A program made the translations under genes and the position numbers. Source: Hungatella_A sp034142505 (GTDB lineage Bacteria; Bacillota; Clostridia; Lachnospirales; Lachnospiraceae). From it: a DNA stretch of 64,000 nt. The DNA lies in assembly GCA_034142505.1 (NCBI GenBank), contig JAWZDV010000042.1, positions 34,784 to 98,783 on the forward strand, read 5' to 3'. A model generated the notes under the pieces. The model was not told the DNA's origin. It was given only the letters and a program-made list of their open reading frames with translations, and did no database searches. Shown here one piece after another: positions 39,866 to 48,818 of this stretch (within the stretch, counting starts at the first letter, position 1; every line of letters begins with the position of its first letter).

Positions 39866-40599
39866 CGCTCCCTCTCCTTCCTGTGAAACAGTCCGTTCAT
39901 CAGATCCATAATTCCTCTAAACAGCCATGGGAAAAATCTTCCGTAAATCTGAACGGAGATCACCAGACACACCAGGGAAATGGCAATCAGCATCAGCCCA
40001 ATTCCGATCGCCAGCAGTCCGCCAAGAGGACTGGTGAACATATGCACAATCCCTGCGACTCCAGCTGCGATCCCTGCGATAAACAGAGCCACCGTCACGA
40101 TGGCCGCCGCGGCTAAAAGGGCCACCGCCGTCACCAGCACTCCCACAACGATCCCAAACAGTCCGGTTCCAAGTCCCAACCAGACCGGAGAAGTCATCAC
40201 CAGTAAAATCACCACCAGCACAATCTTGATCATCGTATTGGTAGAGGATTTCCCCCGGTATTCTCTTCTGTCTTCCTTCCCGGAAGAATCTCGCTTTGGC
40301 TGTTCCCCAGCCTCCGGCAAATCGTACCGCTTTGCCACCTGATAGTTAGGGTCACGAAATCTCTCATCCTCATACCCGCGCTCCGTAAACTCCCCGCCCT
40401 CTTCCAAATGTCCCGCAATATCGGAACGGATAATTGCCGCAATCCTCTCGGGACTGCCAAACTCCCTGATCGCCGCCTCGGCTTCCTCGCCTGCTTCCTC
40501 CAGATAATCTCTGTAATAATCCAGCGCGTCCGCCTTATCTTCCTCCGGAATATCCTGAAGCAGATATTCCAACTCACTCATAAACTCTTCCCTATTCAT
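39862..40599 (-). CDS. DUF1700 (HAAS-type) membrane protein
   Basis: 245 aa. The N-terminus NREEFMSELEYLLQDIPEED then KADALDYYRDYLEEAG and EAAIREFGSPERIAAII is the HAAS/DUF1700 signature, usually a cytoplasmic partner of PadR-type regulators. The C-terminal half has about four membrane segments (IKIVLVVILLVMTSPVWLGL, LLAAAAIVTVALFIAGI, LLAIGIGLMLIAISLVCLVI). Overlaps padR by 4 nt upstream and the DUF4097 gene by 4 nt downstream, so all three are translated together. Function unknown. Confidence 0.88.
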   Translation of the reverse strand: MNREEFMSELEYLLQDIPEEDKADALDYYRDYLEEAGEEAEAAIREFGSPERIAAIIRSDIAGHLEEGGEFTERGYEDERFRDPNYQVAKRYDLPEAGEQPKRDSSGKEDRREYRGKSSTNTMIKIVLVVILLVMTSPVWLGLGTGLFGIVVGVLVTAVALLAAAAIVTVALFIAGIAAGVAGIVHMFTSPLGGLLAIGIGLMLIAISLVCLVISVQIYGRFFPWLFRGIMDLMNGLFHRKERER

Positions 40600-40916
40600 C
40601 TGTCTGCCTCCTCAAATATTCTGGATATCTTCTCTGAGTAGCCGGCCCATTCCCCCCGGTAAAGATTGAGCTGTACCCGGCCCTTTTCCGTAATCCTGTA
40701 ATACCGCCGGTTCCTGCCGTCAATGGCCAGATCGTAAACCTCCAGGCATTCTTCTTTCTGAAGTCTTCTTAAAACCGGATACAGGGTTGATTCCGAAACC
40801 TCGATAGCCCCTCTCACATCCTGTGTGATCTTGTAACCGTATGTCCCGTCGATATCCTTCGATACGACCGCCAGGACAATGGCATCTAGGAGAGCAGCTC
40901 CTGTGTTAAATACCAT
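40596..40916 (-). CDS. PadR family transcriptional regulator
   Basis: 106 aa from ATG 40916 (ACAGGAGTGAGAAT before it). Winged helix: LLDAIVLAVVSKDIDGTYGY, KITQDVRGAIEVSESTLYPV, LRRLQKEECLEVYDLAIDGR then NRRYYRITEKGR. It lacks the long C-terminal coiled coil of large PadR proteins, as in the subfamily-2 type. It likely represses its own operon through the dyad sites in the AT-rich region at 41040-41120. Confidence 0.92.
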   Translation of the reverse strand: MVFNTGAALLDAIVLAVVSKDIDGTYGYKITQDVRGAIEVSESTLYPVLRRLQKEECLEVYDLAIDGRNRRYYRITEKGRVQLNLYRGEWAGYSEKISRIFEEADR

Positions 40917-41037
40917 ATTCTCACTCCTGTTCTTCTTATACTGACTCTTTTCATACTGAATTTCTACTTGTTGACACTCCACAATTCCCATACTTCAACT
41001 TTCCTCGCGTTGATACCTGGTGCAGTCGCTTTGTTTT

Positions 41038-41120
41038 TCTACAATATTGTATGCCTCAACATATTATATAATGTATAATATACTCATACTATACAACGTA
41101 TAATATTGTTTGTCAATATA
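41038..41120 (-). promoter_or_regulatory. padR operon promoter with dyad sites
   Basis: Minus-strand TTGACA (41111-41116) and TATAGT (41088-41093) with a 17-nt spacer: a near-consensus promoter. Around and downstream of the -10 lie ATAC/GTAT dyads (ATTATACGTTGTATAGTAT, then TATTATACATTATATAATA), resembling PadR-type ATAC-N-GTAT operators. Binding by the product of the operon is inferred. Confidence 0.7.
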
Positions 41121-41160
41121 ATATTATAAATTTTTTTAGCTTTTTTTATCAATCTTATTT

Positions 41161-41200
41161 CTAACAAAAAAGAGCCGCCAGCACACTTGCTGACAGCTCT
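41161..41200 (-). terminator. Terminator after rpsA
   Basis: Minus strand AGAGCTGTCAGCA pairs with TGCTGGCGGCTCT (G.U tolerated), followed by TTTTTTGTTAG, about 30 nt after the rpsA stop codon. Confidence 0.85.
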
Positions 41201-41232
41201 TCGCTTCTCACTTTTATTCAACTGTTAACTCT

Positions 41233-42339
41233 TTATTCCTCAACCGGAGCATCCTCGTAAGAAAGCTCTACATCTGCCTCCTGAGCCGGTACTTCCAGAG
41301 CCTTCATGCTCAGGCTGATCTTTCTGTCCTGCTCATTGAAGTCTACAATCTTTGCCTCGATCTCCTGGTTCACTCTCAGTACGTCGGATGGCTTCTCCAC
41401 ATGCTCTCTGGAAATCTGGGAGACATGAAGCAGTGCATCCACGCCTGGCTCCAGTTCCACGAATGCGCCGAAATCGGTCATACGTGCCACTCTGCCTGCC
41501 ACCACGTTGCCCACTGCATACTTGGTAGCAGCGTCGGCCCATGGGTTGGCTTCCGGGAATTTCAGGCTTAATGCGATCTTCTCGCCGCTGATATCTTTGA
41601 TTAAGGCCTTGATGGTCTCGCCGGACTTGAAGACCTTCTTCGGGTTCTCCACTCTGCCCCAGCTCATCTCGGAAATATGAAGCAGACCGTCTGCTCCGCC
41701 TAAGTCGATAAATGCGCCGAAGTCGGTCACGTTCTTGATCACGCCCTCTACCACATCTCCAACATGGATTCTTGCAAACAGTTCTTTCTGCATCTCCGCT
41801 CTCTTAGCGGCCATCAGCTGCTTGCGGTCGCCGATGACTCTTCTTCTGCGCGGGTTGAATTCTGTAATCACAAACTGAATCTCCTGTCCTGCATACTTGG
41901 ACAGATCCTTCTCATAGGAGTCGGATACCAGGCTTGCCGGAATAAAGATTCTGGCCTCATCCACAACGACGCTTAAACCGCCGTCCAGTACCTGCGCCAC
42001 CTTGGCTGTCAGGACTTCCTGGTTGTTGAATGCTTCCTCTAATCTCTTGTTGCCTCTGTCGGCAGCCAGTCTCTTGTAGGATAAAGCAACCTGACCCTCG
42101 CCGTCATTCACTTTCACTACTTTGGCTTCCATCTCGTCGCCAACCTGTACAAGAGTTCTTAAATCCACGCTGTTATCGTTGGTGTACTCACTGCGCGGGA
42201 TAATTCCGTCTGATTTGTAACCTATATTCAAGACGATTTCATCTTCTTTCACATCGATGACCTTACCAGTGACAATCTCTCCTGTACGTATTGTTTTTAA
42301 TGATTCCTCTAACATTTGTTCAAAACTTAACTCTGACAT
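41233..42339 (-). CDS. rpsA: 30S ribosomal protein S1-type RNA-binding protein
   Basis: 368 aa from ATG 42339. Four S1 domains: about 17-90 (TGEIVTGKVIDVKEDEIVLN), 100-170 (QEVLTAKVAQVLDGGLSVVV), 188-260 (GDVVEGVIKNVTDFGAFIDL) and 275-350 (GNVVAGRVARMTDFGAFVEL). The last two are canonical; the first two are divergent, as in Firmicute S1 proteins. It promotes mRNA binding to the ribosome or general RNA handling. In many clostridia it is fused to IspH; here it is a separate frame overlapping ispH by 20 nt. Confidence 0.93.
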   Translation of the reverse strand: MSELSFEQMLEESLKTIRTGEIVTGKVIDVKEDEIVLNIGYKSDGIIPRSEYTNDNSVDLRTLVQVGDEMEAKVVKVNDGEGQVALSYKRLAADRGNKRLEEAFNNQEVLTAKVAQVLDGGLSVVVDEARIFIPASLVSDSYEKDLSKYAGQEIQFVITEFNPRRRRVIGDRKQLMAAKRAEMQKELFARIHVGDVVEGVIKNVTDFGAFIDLGGADGLLHISEMSWGRVENPKKVFKSGETIKALIKDISGEKIALSLKFPEANPWADAATKYAVGNVVAGRVARMTDFGAFVELEPGVDALLHVSQISREHVEKPSDVLRVNQEIEAKIVDFNEQDRKISLSMKALEVPAQEADVELSYEDAPVEE

Positions 42340-43171
42340 TAGTATGAACCTCCTCAATAATATAATTGGGGGTTGATGCCCCTGCTGTAATACCTACGCT
42401 GCGCACAGAATTTACACTTTCAGGATTTAAATCGCCCAGTGTCTGGATGTAGTACGTGTTCTTACATTCCTTATGGCATATCTCGTAGAGCTTCTGGGTG
42501 TTGGAACTGTTCTTGCCGCCAATCACAATCATGGCGTCCACCTGTGAAGCAATACGCCCAGCTTCCACTTGTCTTTCCTGTGTTGCATTGCAAATCGTAT
42601 TTAAAACAAGTATATCATAACCCTTTTTAGAAAATTTTTCAACTAAATCTTGAAATTTATTGTAATTAAATGTCGTTTGTGACACGATACACAGCTTATC
42701 GTCCTTCGAAACAGGCAGTTCATTTAGCTGTTCTTCGGTCTTCACCACCAGGGTGCGGTCGTCTCCCCAGCCCTTGATGCCCTGCACCTCCGGGTGGTTC
42801 TCATCCCCGATGATAATGACACGGCGGCCTTCCCGGTTCTGTTTTTCCACGATTCGGTGTATCTTTTTTACGAAGGGGCAGGTGGCGTCCACCACATGGA
42901 TTCCCCGGTTCTCCAGCAGTTCGTAAATATGTTTTCCGACGCCGTGGGACCGGATCACGACCGTGCCCTCCGTCAATGACGACAATTCCTCTTCCGTATG
43001 GAGCACCGCCACTCCCTTTTCCTCCAGATCCTTCACCACTTCCTCATTGTGGATGATGGGGCCGAAGGTATAGATGGGCTTCACTCCCGCGTCAATCTGT
43101 TCATAAACCTGTTCCACCGCCCGTTTCACGCCAAAACAGAAACCGGCAGTTTTTGCTACTATCACTTCCAT
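42320..43171 (-). CDS. ispH: 4-hydroxy-3-methylbut-2-enyl diphosphate reductase
   Basis: 283 aa. [4Fe-4S] enzyme that makes IPP and DMAPP in the MEP pathway. The three cluster cysteines are in TAGFCFGVKRAVEQ, VVDATCPFVKKIH and LNTICNATQERQ; RSHGVGKHIYE and VIIIGDENHPEVQGIKGW are further marks. Complete. The stop overlaps rpsA by 20 nt and the start overlaps cmk by 10 nt. Confidence 0.95.
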   Translation of the reverse strand: MEVIVAKTAGFCFGVKRAVEQVYEQIDAGVKPIYTFGPIIHNEEVVKDLEEKGVAVLHTEEELSSLTEGTVVIRSHGVGKHIYELLENRGIHVVDATCPFVKKIHRIVEKQNREGRRVIIIGDENHPEVQGIKGWGDDRTLVVKTEEQLNELPVSKDDKLCIVSQTTFNYNKFQDLVEKFSKKGYDILVLNTICNATQERQVEAGRIASQVDAMIVIGGKNSSNTQKLYEICHKECKNTYYIQTLGDLNPESVNSVRSVGITAGASTPNYIIEEVHTNVRVKF

Positions 43172-43884
43172 TCACTCACTCCATTTAACCGGCCAGCGGG
43201 AGGGGGACATACCGCCCCATGATCCACAGCCACAGAAATGATGGCATCCACCACCTGGTCAATGGTCATGTCTGACGTATCCACCAGAACCGCGTCCTCC
43301 GCCTGTTTGAGCGGCGCGGTCTCCCGGTGCATATCGCGGTCGTCTCTTTCTATAATATCTTGCTCAATTTCTTCCAAATTACACATCTGTCCTTTTTCCT
43401 GCAGTTCCTTGCAGCGCCTCAAGGCTCTCACGTGGCTGCTGGCGGTTAAATAAATCTTGGTATCCGCATTTGGCAGAATGCAGGTGCCGATGTCACGGCC
43501 GTCCATGATCACGTCATTGCTCTCGGCCAGACTCCGCTGTAATTCCAGCAGTTTCTGGCGGACAGGCGCGTAGGCGGACGTGGCGGATGCCATGCTGCCC
43601 ACCTCCTCGGTGCGGATCAGACCGGAGACATTTTCCCCGTTTAGGAGGACCTGCTGGGCGCCGTCCTCGTAGCGGATGGAAATGTGGATGTCCGGCAGCA
43701 CCCCAACGATGGCTGCCTCGTCCTCCGGGCAGATGCCCTGACGGATAAAATAGAGGGCCATGGCGCGGTACATGGCTCCGGTATCCACGTAGATGAAGCC
43801 AAGTTTCGCCGCTGCTTTCCTGGCTATGGTGCTCTTTCCGGCCCCTGCGGGACCGTCAATCGCGATATTATAACTGGTTGACAT
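43162..43884 (-). CDS. cmk: Cytidylate kinase
   Basis: 240 aa from ATG 43884 (AAAGAGGATTTTGAT before it). NMP kinase: IAIDGPAGAGKSTIARKAAA, FIYVDTGAMYRAMALYFIRQ, VIMDGRDIGTCILPNADTKI and DMHRETAPLKQAEDAVLVDT. Phosphorylates CMP and dCMP. Standard length. Part of the flavoprotein-cmk-ispH-rpsA run that is typical of clostridia. Confidence 0.95.
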   Translation of the reverse strand: MSTSYNIAIDGPAGAGKSTIARKAAAKLGFIYVDTGAMYRAMALYFIRQGICPEDEAAIVGVLPDIHISIRYEDGAQQVLLNGENVSGLIRTEEVGSMASATSAYAPVRQKLLELQRSLAESNDVIMDGRDIGTCILPNADTKIYLTASSHVRALRRCKELQEKGQMCNLEEIEQDIIERDDRDMHRETAPLKQAEDAVLVDTSDMTIDQVVDAIISVAVDHGAVCPPPAGRLNGVSEWK

Positions 43885-43928
43885 ATCAAAATCCTCTTTC
43901 CCTTTTTGTTCTATGACTGTCCGGCCTC

Positions 43929-45164
43929 TCACACATACTCAATATGCGCCCCCGCCGCATATCCTGTGGACCAGGCAATCTGTAAATTAAATCCTCCGGT
44001 CACCGCGTCCAAATCCAGCACTTCCCCGGCAAAATACAGCCCCGGCGCCTTCTTCGACTCCATGGTGGAGGGATTGATCTCCTTCACCGACACGCCTCCC
44101 TGGGTAATGATCGCTTCTTTGTAATCCCGAAGCCCCGTGATCGTCAGCCGGAAGTTCTTGGTGCAATCCACAATCCGCTGCCGCTCCTCCCTGGTAATCT
44201 CATGAACCTTCTTCTCCGGGGAAATGCCGCTGCGCTCCACCATCACCGGCAGAAGCTTGGCCGGATACAGGTGCACCAGCGCATTTTTAAACTGCTTGTT
44301 AGACACCTCGTCGAATTCCCGCAGAATCCTGGCGTCCAGCTGCTCGCCGGACAACGCCGGCTTTAAGTCGATGGACAGGGTCAACGTCCTCTTTTTCAAT
44401 ACTTTGGCCACATAACTGCTTGCGCTGAGCAGCACCGGCCCGCTGACGCCAAAATGGGTAAACAGCATCTCGCCGAATTCCCGGTAAAGTTCCTTCTCCC
44501 CATCCAGGATCACCGCCTCGATATTCTTTAAGGCCAATCCCTGGAGACTCTTCACCACCGGCTCCGCCGTCTCAAAGGGGACCAACGCCGGAGATAAATC
44601 CGTCACCGTATGTCCTGCCCTTTTGGCAAACCGGTAGCCGTCTCCGGTAGAACCGGTAGCCTGATAGGACATGCCTCCCGTGGCAACCACCACCGCGTCC
44701 CCGCAGACCTTCTCCCGGTTCTTTTCCAGCACGATGCCGACGCACCGGCCGCCTTCCAGCAGAAGATCCCGGACCGCCTGCCGGTAATGTACTGTCACAC
44801 CCAAATCCATCAGTCTCCCGGACAGTGCTTTGATCACATCCGATGACTTGTCCGACACCGGAAATACCCGCATTCCCCGCTCTGTCTTCAGCGGACAGCC
44901 ACATTCCTCCAACAGATCCATCACATCCGTATTGGTAAAGCCATACAGACTGCTGTATAAGAATTTGGGGTTGGTGACAATGTTCTGAAACAGGGTATCC
45001 AGATCACAGGCATTGGTCACGTTACACCGGCCTTTTCCCGTGATATAGACCTTTTTCCCCAGCTTCTCATTTTTTTCATAAATGTGGACCTCATGGCCCG
45101 CACCGGCGGCGGCCACAGCCGTCATCATGCCAGCCGCGCCGCCGCCAATAATCAGTACTTTACT
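43929..45164 (-). CDS. HI0933/BaiN-type NAD(P)/FAD-dependent oxidoreductase
   Basis: 411 aa from ATG 45164. VLIIGGGAAGMMTAVAAAGA is the dinucleotide-binding motif; GKKVYITGKGRCNVTNACDL is the HI0933 family signature; VVVATGGMSYQATGSTGDGY and the C-terminal LYFAGEVLDLDAVTGGFNLQ, then IAWSTGYAAGA complete the FAD site. Described members of the family reduce a steroid double bond (BaiN) or are of unknown substrate. It is always found near cmk in related genomes. Confidence 0.9.
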   Translation of the reverse strand, partial: SKVLIIGGGAAGMMTAVAAAGAGHEVHIYEKNEKLGKKVYITGKGRCNVTNACDLDTLFQNIVTNPKFLYSSLYGFTNTDVMDLLEECGCPLKTERGMRVFPVSDKSSDVIKALSGRLMDLGVTVHYRQAVRDLLLEGGRCVGIVLEKNREKVCGDAVVVATGGMSYQATGSTGDGYRFAKRAGHTVTDLSPALVPFETAEPVVKSLQGLALKNIEAVILDGEKELYREFGEMLFTHFGVSGPVLLSASSYVAKVLKKRTLTLSIDLKPALSGEQLDARILREFDEVSNKQFKNALVHLYPAKLLPVMVERSGISPEKKVHEITREERQRIVDCTKNFRLTITGLRDYKEAIITQGGVSVKEINPSTMESKKAPGLYFAGEVLDLDAVTGGFNLQIAWSTGYAAGAHIEYV

Positions 45165-45272
45165 CATAAATGATCGAAAAAGCCCCTTTTTAATAGATTC
45201 TTTGATCCCGACTCTTTTTATAACATACACGAAAATCCATCAAAACACAAGAAAATCCATCTTACATTCCCA

Positions 45273-46775
45273 TTAATTTTTTCGAGTCACTTCTTTCATT
45301 TTCGCCTCCAGGGCATCCACCACCGTCTCTAAAATCTTGACTCTGGCGTAATATTTGCTGTTGCCTTCCACCACAATCCACGGGGCGTAGGTGGTCGATG
45401 TCCGCACCAGCATCTCATTGACGGCCTCCTCATACTGATCCCATTTCTCCCGGTTTCTCCAGTCCTCATCGGTGATCTTCCACTGCTTGGCCGGATTCTC
45501 CATCCGCTCCTTGAAACGGCGTTCCTGCTCGTCTTTGTCGATATGGAGCCAGAATTTTAAGATCACGGTTCCAAAGTTGGCCATGTGGGATTCCATCTCG
45601 TTGATCTCCTGGTAGGCCCGCTTCCACTCCGCCTCGGTGCAGAATCCCTCAATCCGCTCCACCATCACCCGCCCGTACCAGGTGCGGTCGAAAATGGCGA
45701 TATGGCCGGCTTTCGGTACATTGTTCCAGAACCTCCAAAGGTAATGATGGATCTTTTCGATGTCATTTGGCGAAGCCGTGGGATTCACCCGGTAGCCTCT
45801 CGGGTCCAAATGGCTGGTAAGACGTCTGATCGCCCCTCCCTTTCCACCGGCATCCCAGCCCTCAAAACACAGCACCACCGGTATCCGCAGACGGAACAGT
45901 TCTCCGTGAAGATGCTCCAGCTTCTTCTGAAGCTCGTCCAGCCGCTTCTTGTAAGTATCCTTGTCTAAGTCCTTTGTCAAATCAACACCTGACAGCACGC
46001 CATTGGAGAACTGGTCTGACGGGATAGGCGCCTCCACGGCCTGCCCGGCAGCCTCCTTCCTCTTGCGTTTTTCCAATTCATAAGTCAGCCGGGAGGAAAC
46101 GGCCGATAAGATCTTCATGGCCGCATAGTCCTTGTCCATGGCCTCGATGATGGTCCAGGGCGCGTACTCCGTGTCCGTGTTCTCCAGCATTTCCTCGTTG
46201 ATCTTCAAATACCGGTCGTACTCCTTGTTCCGCTTCCAGTCCCGTTTTGTCACCCGCCAGGAAGTCTCCCTGGAGTCCTCCAGCTTCTTGAACCGTTTCT
46301 TCTGCTCCTCCCTGGAAATATGGAGAAACAGTTTGATGATCACGGTTCCGTCATCACTCAGCTGTTTTTCAAAGGATAAAATGTCCTGGAACGCGCCAGG
46401 AAGCTCCGTATCCGGCGTTTCACCGTCAAAACGGTCCACCTGTACCCGCCGGTACCAGCTGCGGTCGAAAATGGCAATACGGCCCTTCTCCGGCGTTTTC
46501 GTCCAGTATCTCCACAGGAAGGGGCGCATCCGCTCCTCCTCGCTGGCCTCGTTGCTGGCATACACATAAAATCCTCTGGGGTCCAGAGACTGAATCAGCC
46601 GGTTGATCTGGATGCCCTTGCCGGCCGCCCCCATACCCTCAAACACGATAATCACCGGAATCCCGGCCGCCTTTAAGTCTCTCTGAAGCTGGCCCAGCCG
46701 CTCTCCCTCCTCCTCCATAACCTTCTTGTAGGTCTCCTTGTCCACAGTTTTCGATAAATCAATTTTTTCCAGCAT
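45273..46775 (-). CDS. pap: Polyphosphate:AMP phosphotransferase (tandem PPK2)
   Basis: 500 aa made of two PPK2 domains. N-terminal domain: VIIVFEGMGAAGKGIQINRL, IAIFDRSWYRRVQVDRF. C-terminal domain: VVLCFEGWDAGGKGGAIRRL, IAIFDRTWYGRVMVERIEGF; each has a Walker A, lid and Walker B region. In two-domain PPK2 proteins the enzyme makes ADP from AMP and polyphosphate. No ppk1 or exopolyphosphatase is adjacent. Single-gene unit. Confidence 0.92.
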   Translation of the reverse strand: MLEKIDLSKTVDKETYKKVMEEEGERLGQLQRDLKAAGIPVIIVFEGMGAAGKGIQINRLIQSLDPRGFYVYASNEASEEERMRPFLWRYWTKTPEKGRIAIFDRSWYRRVQVDRFDGETPDTELPGAFQDILSFEKQLSDDGTVIIKLFLHISREEQKKRFKKLEDSRETSWRVTKRDWKRNKEYDRYLKINEEMLENTDTEYAPWTIIEAMDKDYAAMKILSAVSSRLTYELEKRKRKEAAGQAVEAPIPSDQFSNGVLSGVDLTKDLDKDTYKKRLDELQKKLEHLHGELFRLRIPVVLCFEGWDAGGKGGAIRRLTSHLDPRGYRVNPTASPNDIEKIHHYLWRFWNNVPKAGHIAIFDRTWYGRVMVERIEGFCTEAEWKRAYQEINEMESHMANFGTVILKFWLHIDKDEQERRFKERMENPAKQWKITDEDWRNREKWDQYEEAVNEMLVRTSTTYAPWIVVEGNSKYYARVKILETVVDALEAKMKEVTRKN

Positions 46776-46951
46776 AATCTCCGTTACCTCCTTTTTCTTA
46801 GAATCCCCCTGTTTTCACATTTTTAGCCATAGTTAAATTATAATCCATTTCCAGGCATTCTGGTACTGTTTTCTTCTTTTCAATCATCTTTTCCTGTGGT
46901 ATCATAGAAGCTAGAAGCAAACGATATCAAAATAATGGAGAGGAAAACAAT

Positions 46952-47170
46952 ATGTGTGCAAAAATTAAAGATTTTTTTCAGAGGGACTGGACTCCCACGG
47001 AAAAGGTACTGATGGTTCTCAGCTGCGTCCTGATCGGCATGGTCAACGGATTCTTACTGGCCCCAATCAAGGGCGGCATCCACTGCGGCAACGGCAATGG
47101 CGACACTTACCTTTTAGACGATGAAGACTTATCCGCCTGGGAAAACTGGGATGACGAGGATGAGGAATAA
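46952..47170 (+). CDS. Small membrane protein of unknown function (72 aa)
   Basis: MCAKIKDFFQRDWTPTEKVL, one transmembrane helix (VLMVLSCVLIGMVNGFLLAP), a glycine-rich stretch (KGGIHCGNGNGD) and a strongly acidic tail. The ribosome binding site is GAGAGGAAAACAAT, and TATCAT with TTTTCA 17 nt before it is a possible promoter. I know similar single-TM, acidic-tail proteins in Lachnospiraceae but no function. The gene is followed by a clear terminator shared with lysC. Confidence 0.7.
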   Translation: MCAKIKDFFQRDWTPTEKVLMVLSCVLIGMVNGFLLAPIKGGIHCGNGNGDTYLLDDEDLSAWENWDDEDEE

Positions 47171-47182
47171 CCAGCAAAAAAT

Positions 47183-47219
47183 GCTCCGGTACCAGCTGCG
47201 TACCAGGAGCATTTTTTTA
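47183..47219. terminator. Bidirectional terminator between 46952 gene and lysC
   Basis: AAAAATGCTCC-GGTAC pairs with GTACC-AGGAGCATTTTT around CAGCTGC; T-runs lie on both sides, so it can serve the converging genes from both strands. Confidence 0.9.
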
Positions 47220-47224
47220 TCAGT

Positions 47225-48544
47225 TTATAATTCCGCCGTGATAAAAATATCATAAATCGCCTTGATTGCCTGCTCAAAATCGGAATTTTTCACTCCGATA
47301 ATGATGTTTAACTCACTGGAGCCCTGGTCGATCATCTTCACATTGATGCGGGCGTGGGCGAGGGCGGAGAAAATACGGCCCGCGGTTCCTCTCGTGGCCT
47401 TCATGCCCCGTCCCACCACGGCGATCAGCGCCAGATCGGATTCCAGTTCCACAAAGTCCGGTTCCACCAGGCGGTGGATGCCGGCGATCACAGACTGCTC
47501 GTATTCTTCAAACTCGGACTGGTGCACAAACACGGTCATGGTGTCGATGCCGGACGGAATATGCTCAAACGAGATTCCGTACTTTTCAAAGACCTCCAGC
47601 ACCTTCCGGCCAAAGCCTACCTCCGCGTTCATCATGGCCTTCTCAATGTTGATGGAGCAGAAACCTTTCTTGCCGGCGATTCCGGTGATGGTGTATTTCG
47701 GTTTGCGGCAGGTGCTCTCCACAATCAGGGTTCCCTTGTCCTCCGGCTTGTTGGTATTGCGGATATTGATGGGGATTCCCTCTTTTCTCACCGGGAAAAT
47801 GGCGTCCTCATGAAGCACGCTGGCCCCCATATATGCCAGTTCCCGCAGTTCCCGGTATGTAATGGTCTCGATCACCTCCGGGTCCTTGATAATCCTTGGG
47901 TCCGCCACCAGAAATCCGGACACGTCGGTCCAGTTCTCATACATATCGGCGTGAATGGCCTTGGCCACGATGGAACCTGTCACGTCGGAGCCGCCTCTGG
48001 AAAATGTCTTCACCGTGCCGTCCGCCGCCGCCCCGTAAAATCCCGGGATCACCGCCCGCTCGATGTGCTCCAGCCGCTCTCCCAGCTCCCGGTTGGTACT
48101 CTCCGCGTCAAAGACTCCGTTTTCGTCAAAGAAGACCACCTCCGCCGCGTCCACAAACTCATAGCCCAGGTATTCCGCCATCACTAAGCCGTTCAAATAT
48201 TCGCCGCGGGACGCCGCATAGTCCCGGCCGATTTTATTTACAAAGTTCTCTTCAATCCGGTCAAACTCATGAGTCAGGTTCAAATTCAGTTCCAGCCCGT
48301 CGATAATCTCCTCATAACGCTTCTTAATCTTCTCCAGAATCTTTTTGTAAGCGCCCCCGGTGGATGCCGCGTCATAGCACTGGTATAGCAGGTCGGTTAC
48401 CTTCTCATCCTTGTCGTTTCGCTTGCCGGGAGCCGATGGAATGACATATCGTCTGCTTTTATCGGAGCGGATAATCTCCCCTGCCTTCTTAAACTGCTTT
48501 GCGCTGGCCAGCGAACTGCCGCCGAATTTCACAACTTTTTTCAT
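47225..48544 (-). CDS. lysC: Aspartate kinase
   Basis: 439 aa from ATG 48544 (GAGGAGAAAAACC before it). VVKFGGSSLASAKQFKKAGE is the catalytic N-terminus, TFSRGGSDVTGSIVAKAIHA the substrate site, and two ACT domains follow (about 310-375, GIAGKKGFCSINIEKAMMNA; and 385-439, LALIAVVGRGMKATRGTAG). The architecture is class III-like monofunctional kinase with feedback regulation by lysine or threonine. First step of Asp-family amino acid synthesis. Its own promoter lies upstream. Confidence 0.94.
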   Translation of the reverse strand: MKKVVKFGGSSLASAKQFKKAGEIIRSDKSRRYVIPSAPGKRNDKDEKVTDLLYQCYDAASTGGAYKKILEKIKKRYEEIIDGLELNLNLTHEFDRIEENFVNKIGRDYAASRGEYLNGLVMAEYLGYEFVDAAEVVFFDENGVFDAESTNRELGERLEHIERAVIPGFYGAAADGTVKTFSRGGSDVTGSIVAKAIHADMYENWTDVSGFLVADPRIIKDPEVIETITYRELRELAYMGASVLHEDAIFPVRKEGIPINIRNTNKPEDKGTLIVESTCRKPKYTITGIAGKKGFCSINIEKAMMNAEVGFGRKVLEVFEKYGISFEHIPSGIDTMTVFVHQSEFEEYEQSVIAGIHRLVEPDFVELESDLALIAVVGRGMKATRGTAGRIFSALAHARINVKMIDQGSSELNIIIGVKNSDFEQAIKAIYDIFITAEL

Positions 48545-48625
48545 GGTTTTTCTCCTCGTACTCTTTTCCTGTTTTAAACAGCCGCCTGTGCCGGTTCCAT
48601 GCATCCGGCGGGCCATTTATCGAAG

Positions 48626-48654
48626 ATGATACCTCACTTTTCCGGTCGTGTCAA
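48626..48654 (-). promoter_or_regulatory. Promoter of lysC
   Basis: Minus-strand TTGACA (48649-48654) and TATCAT (48626-48631) with a 17-nt spacer, about 80 nt before the ATG. The leader is too short for a lysine riboswitch and none is seen. Confidence 0.7.
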
Positions 48655-48818
48655 GCAGTTTTTGCGCCTGTGGTGTACATTTGTCCGCGTATGGCTTACA
48701 CTTCGTGGAGGTGAATCATCCTCCTATGTCCGCGGAGGGCTTACATTCAAACTGCCCTAAACAAAGCCGGCTTACGTCCTTCATTGCTGTTCCAAGGACC
48801 GCGGGAAGCCATAACAAA

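Noticed and set aside
48682..48748. Two similar 22-nt stretches (TGTCCGCG.A.GGCTTACA) as possible CRISPR or direct-repeat element
   Set aside because: Only two copies, 45 nt apart, imperfect, and without a third unit or cas genes; probably a decayed duplication in the lysC-HD intergenic region.
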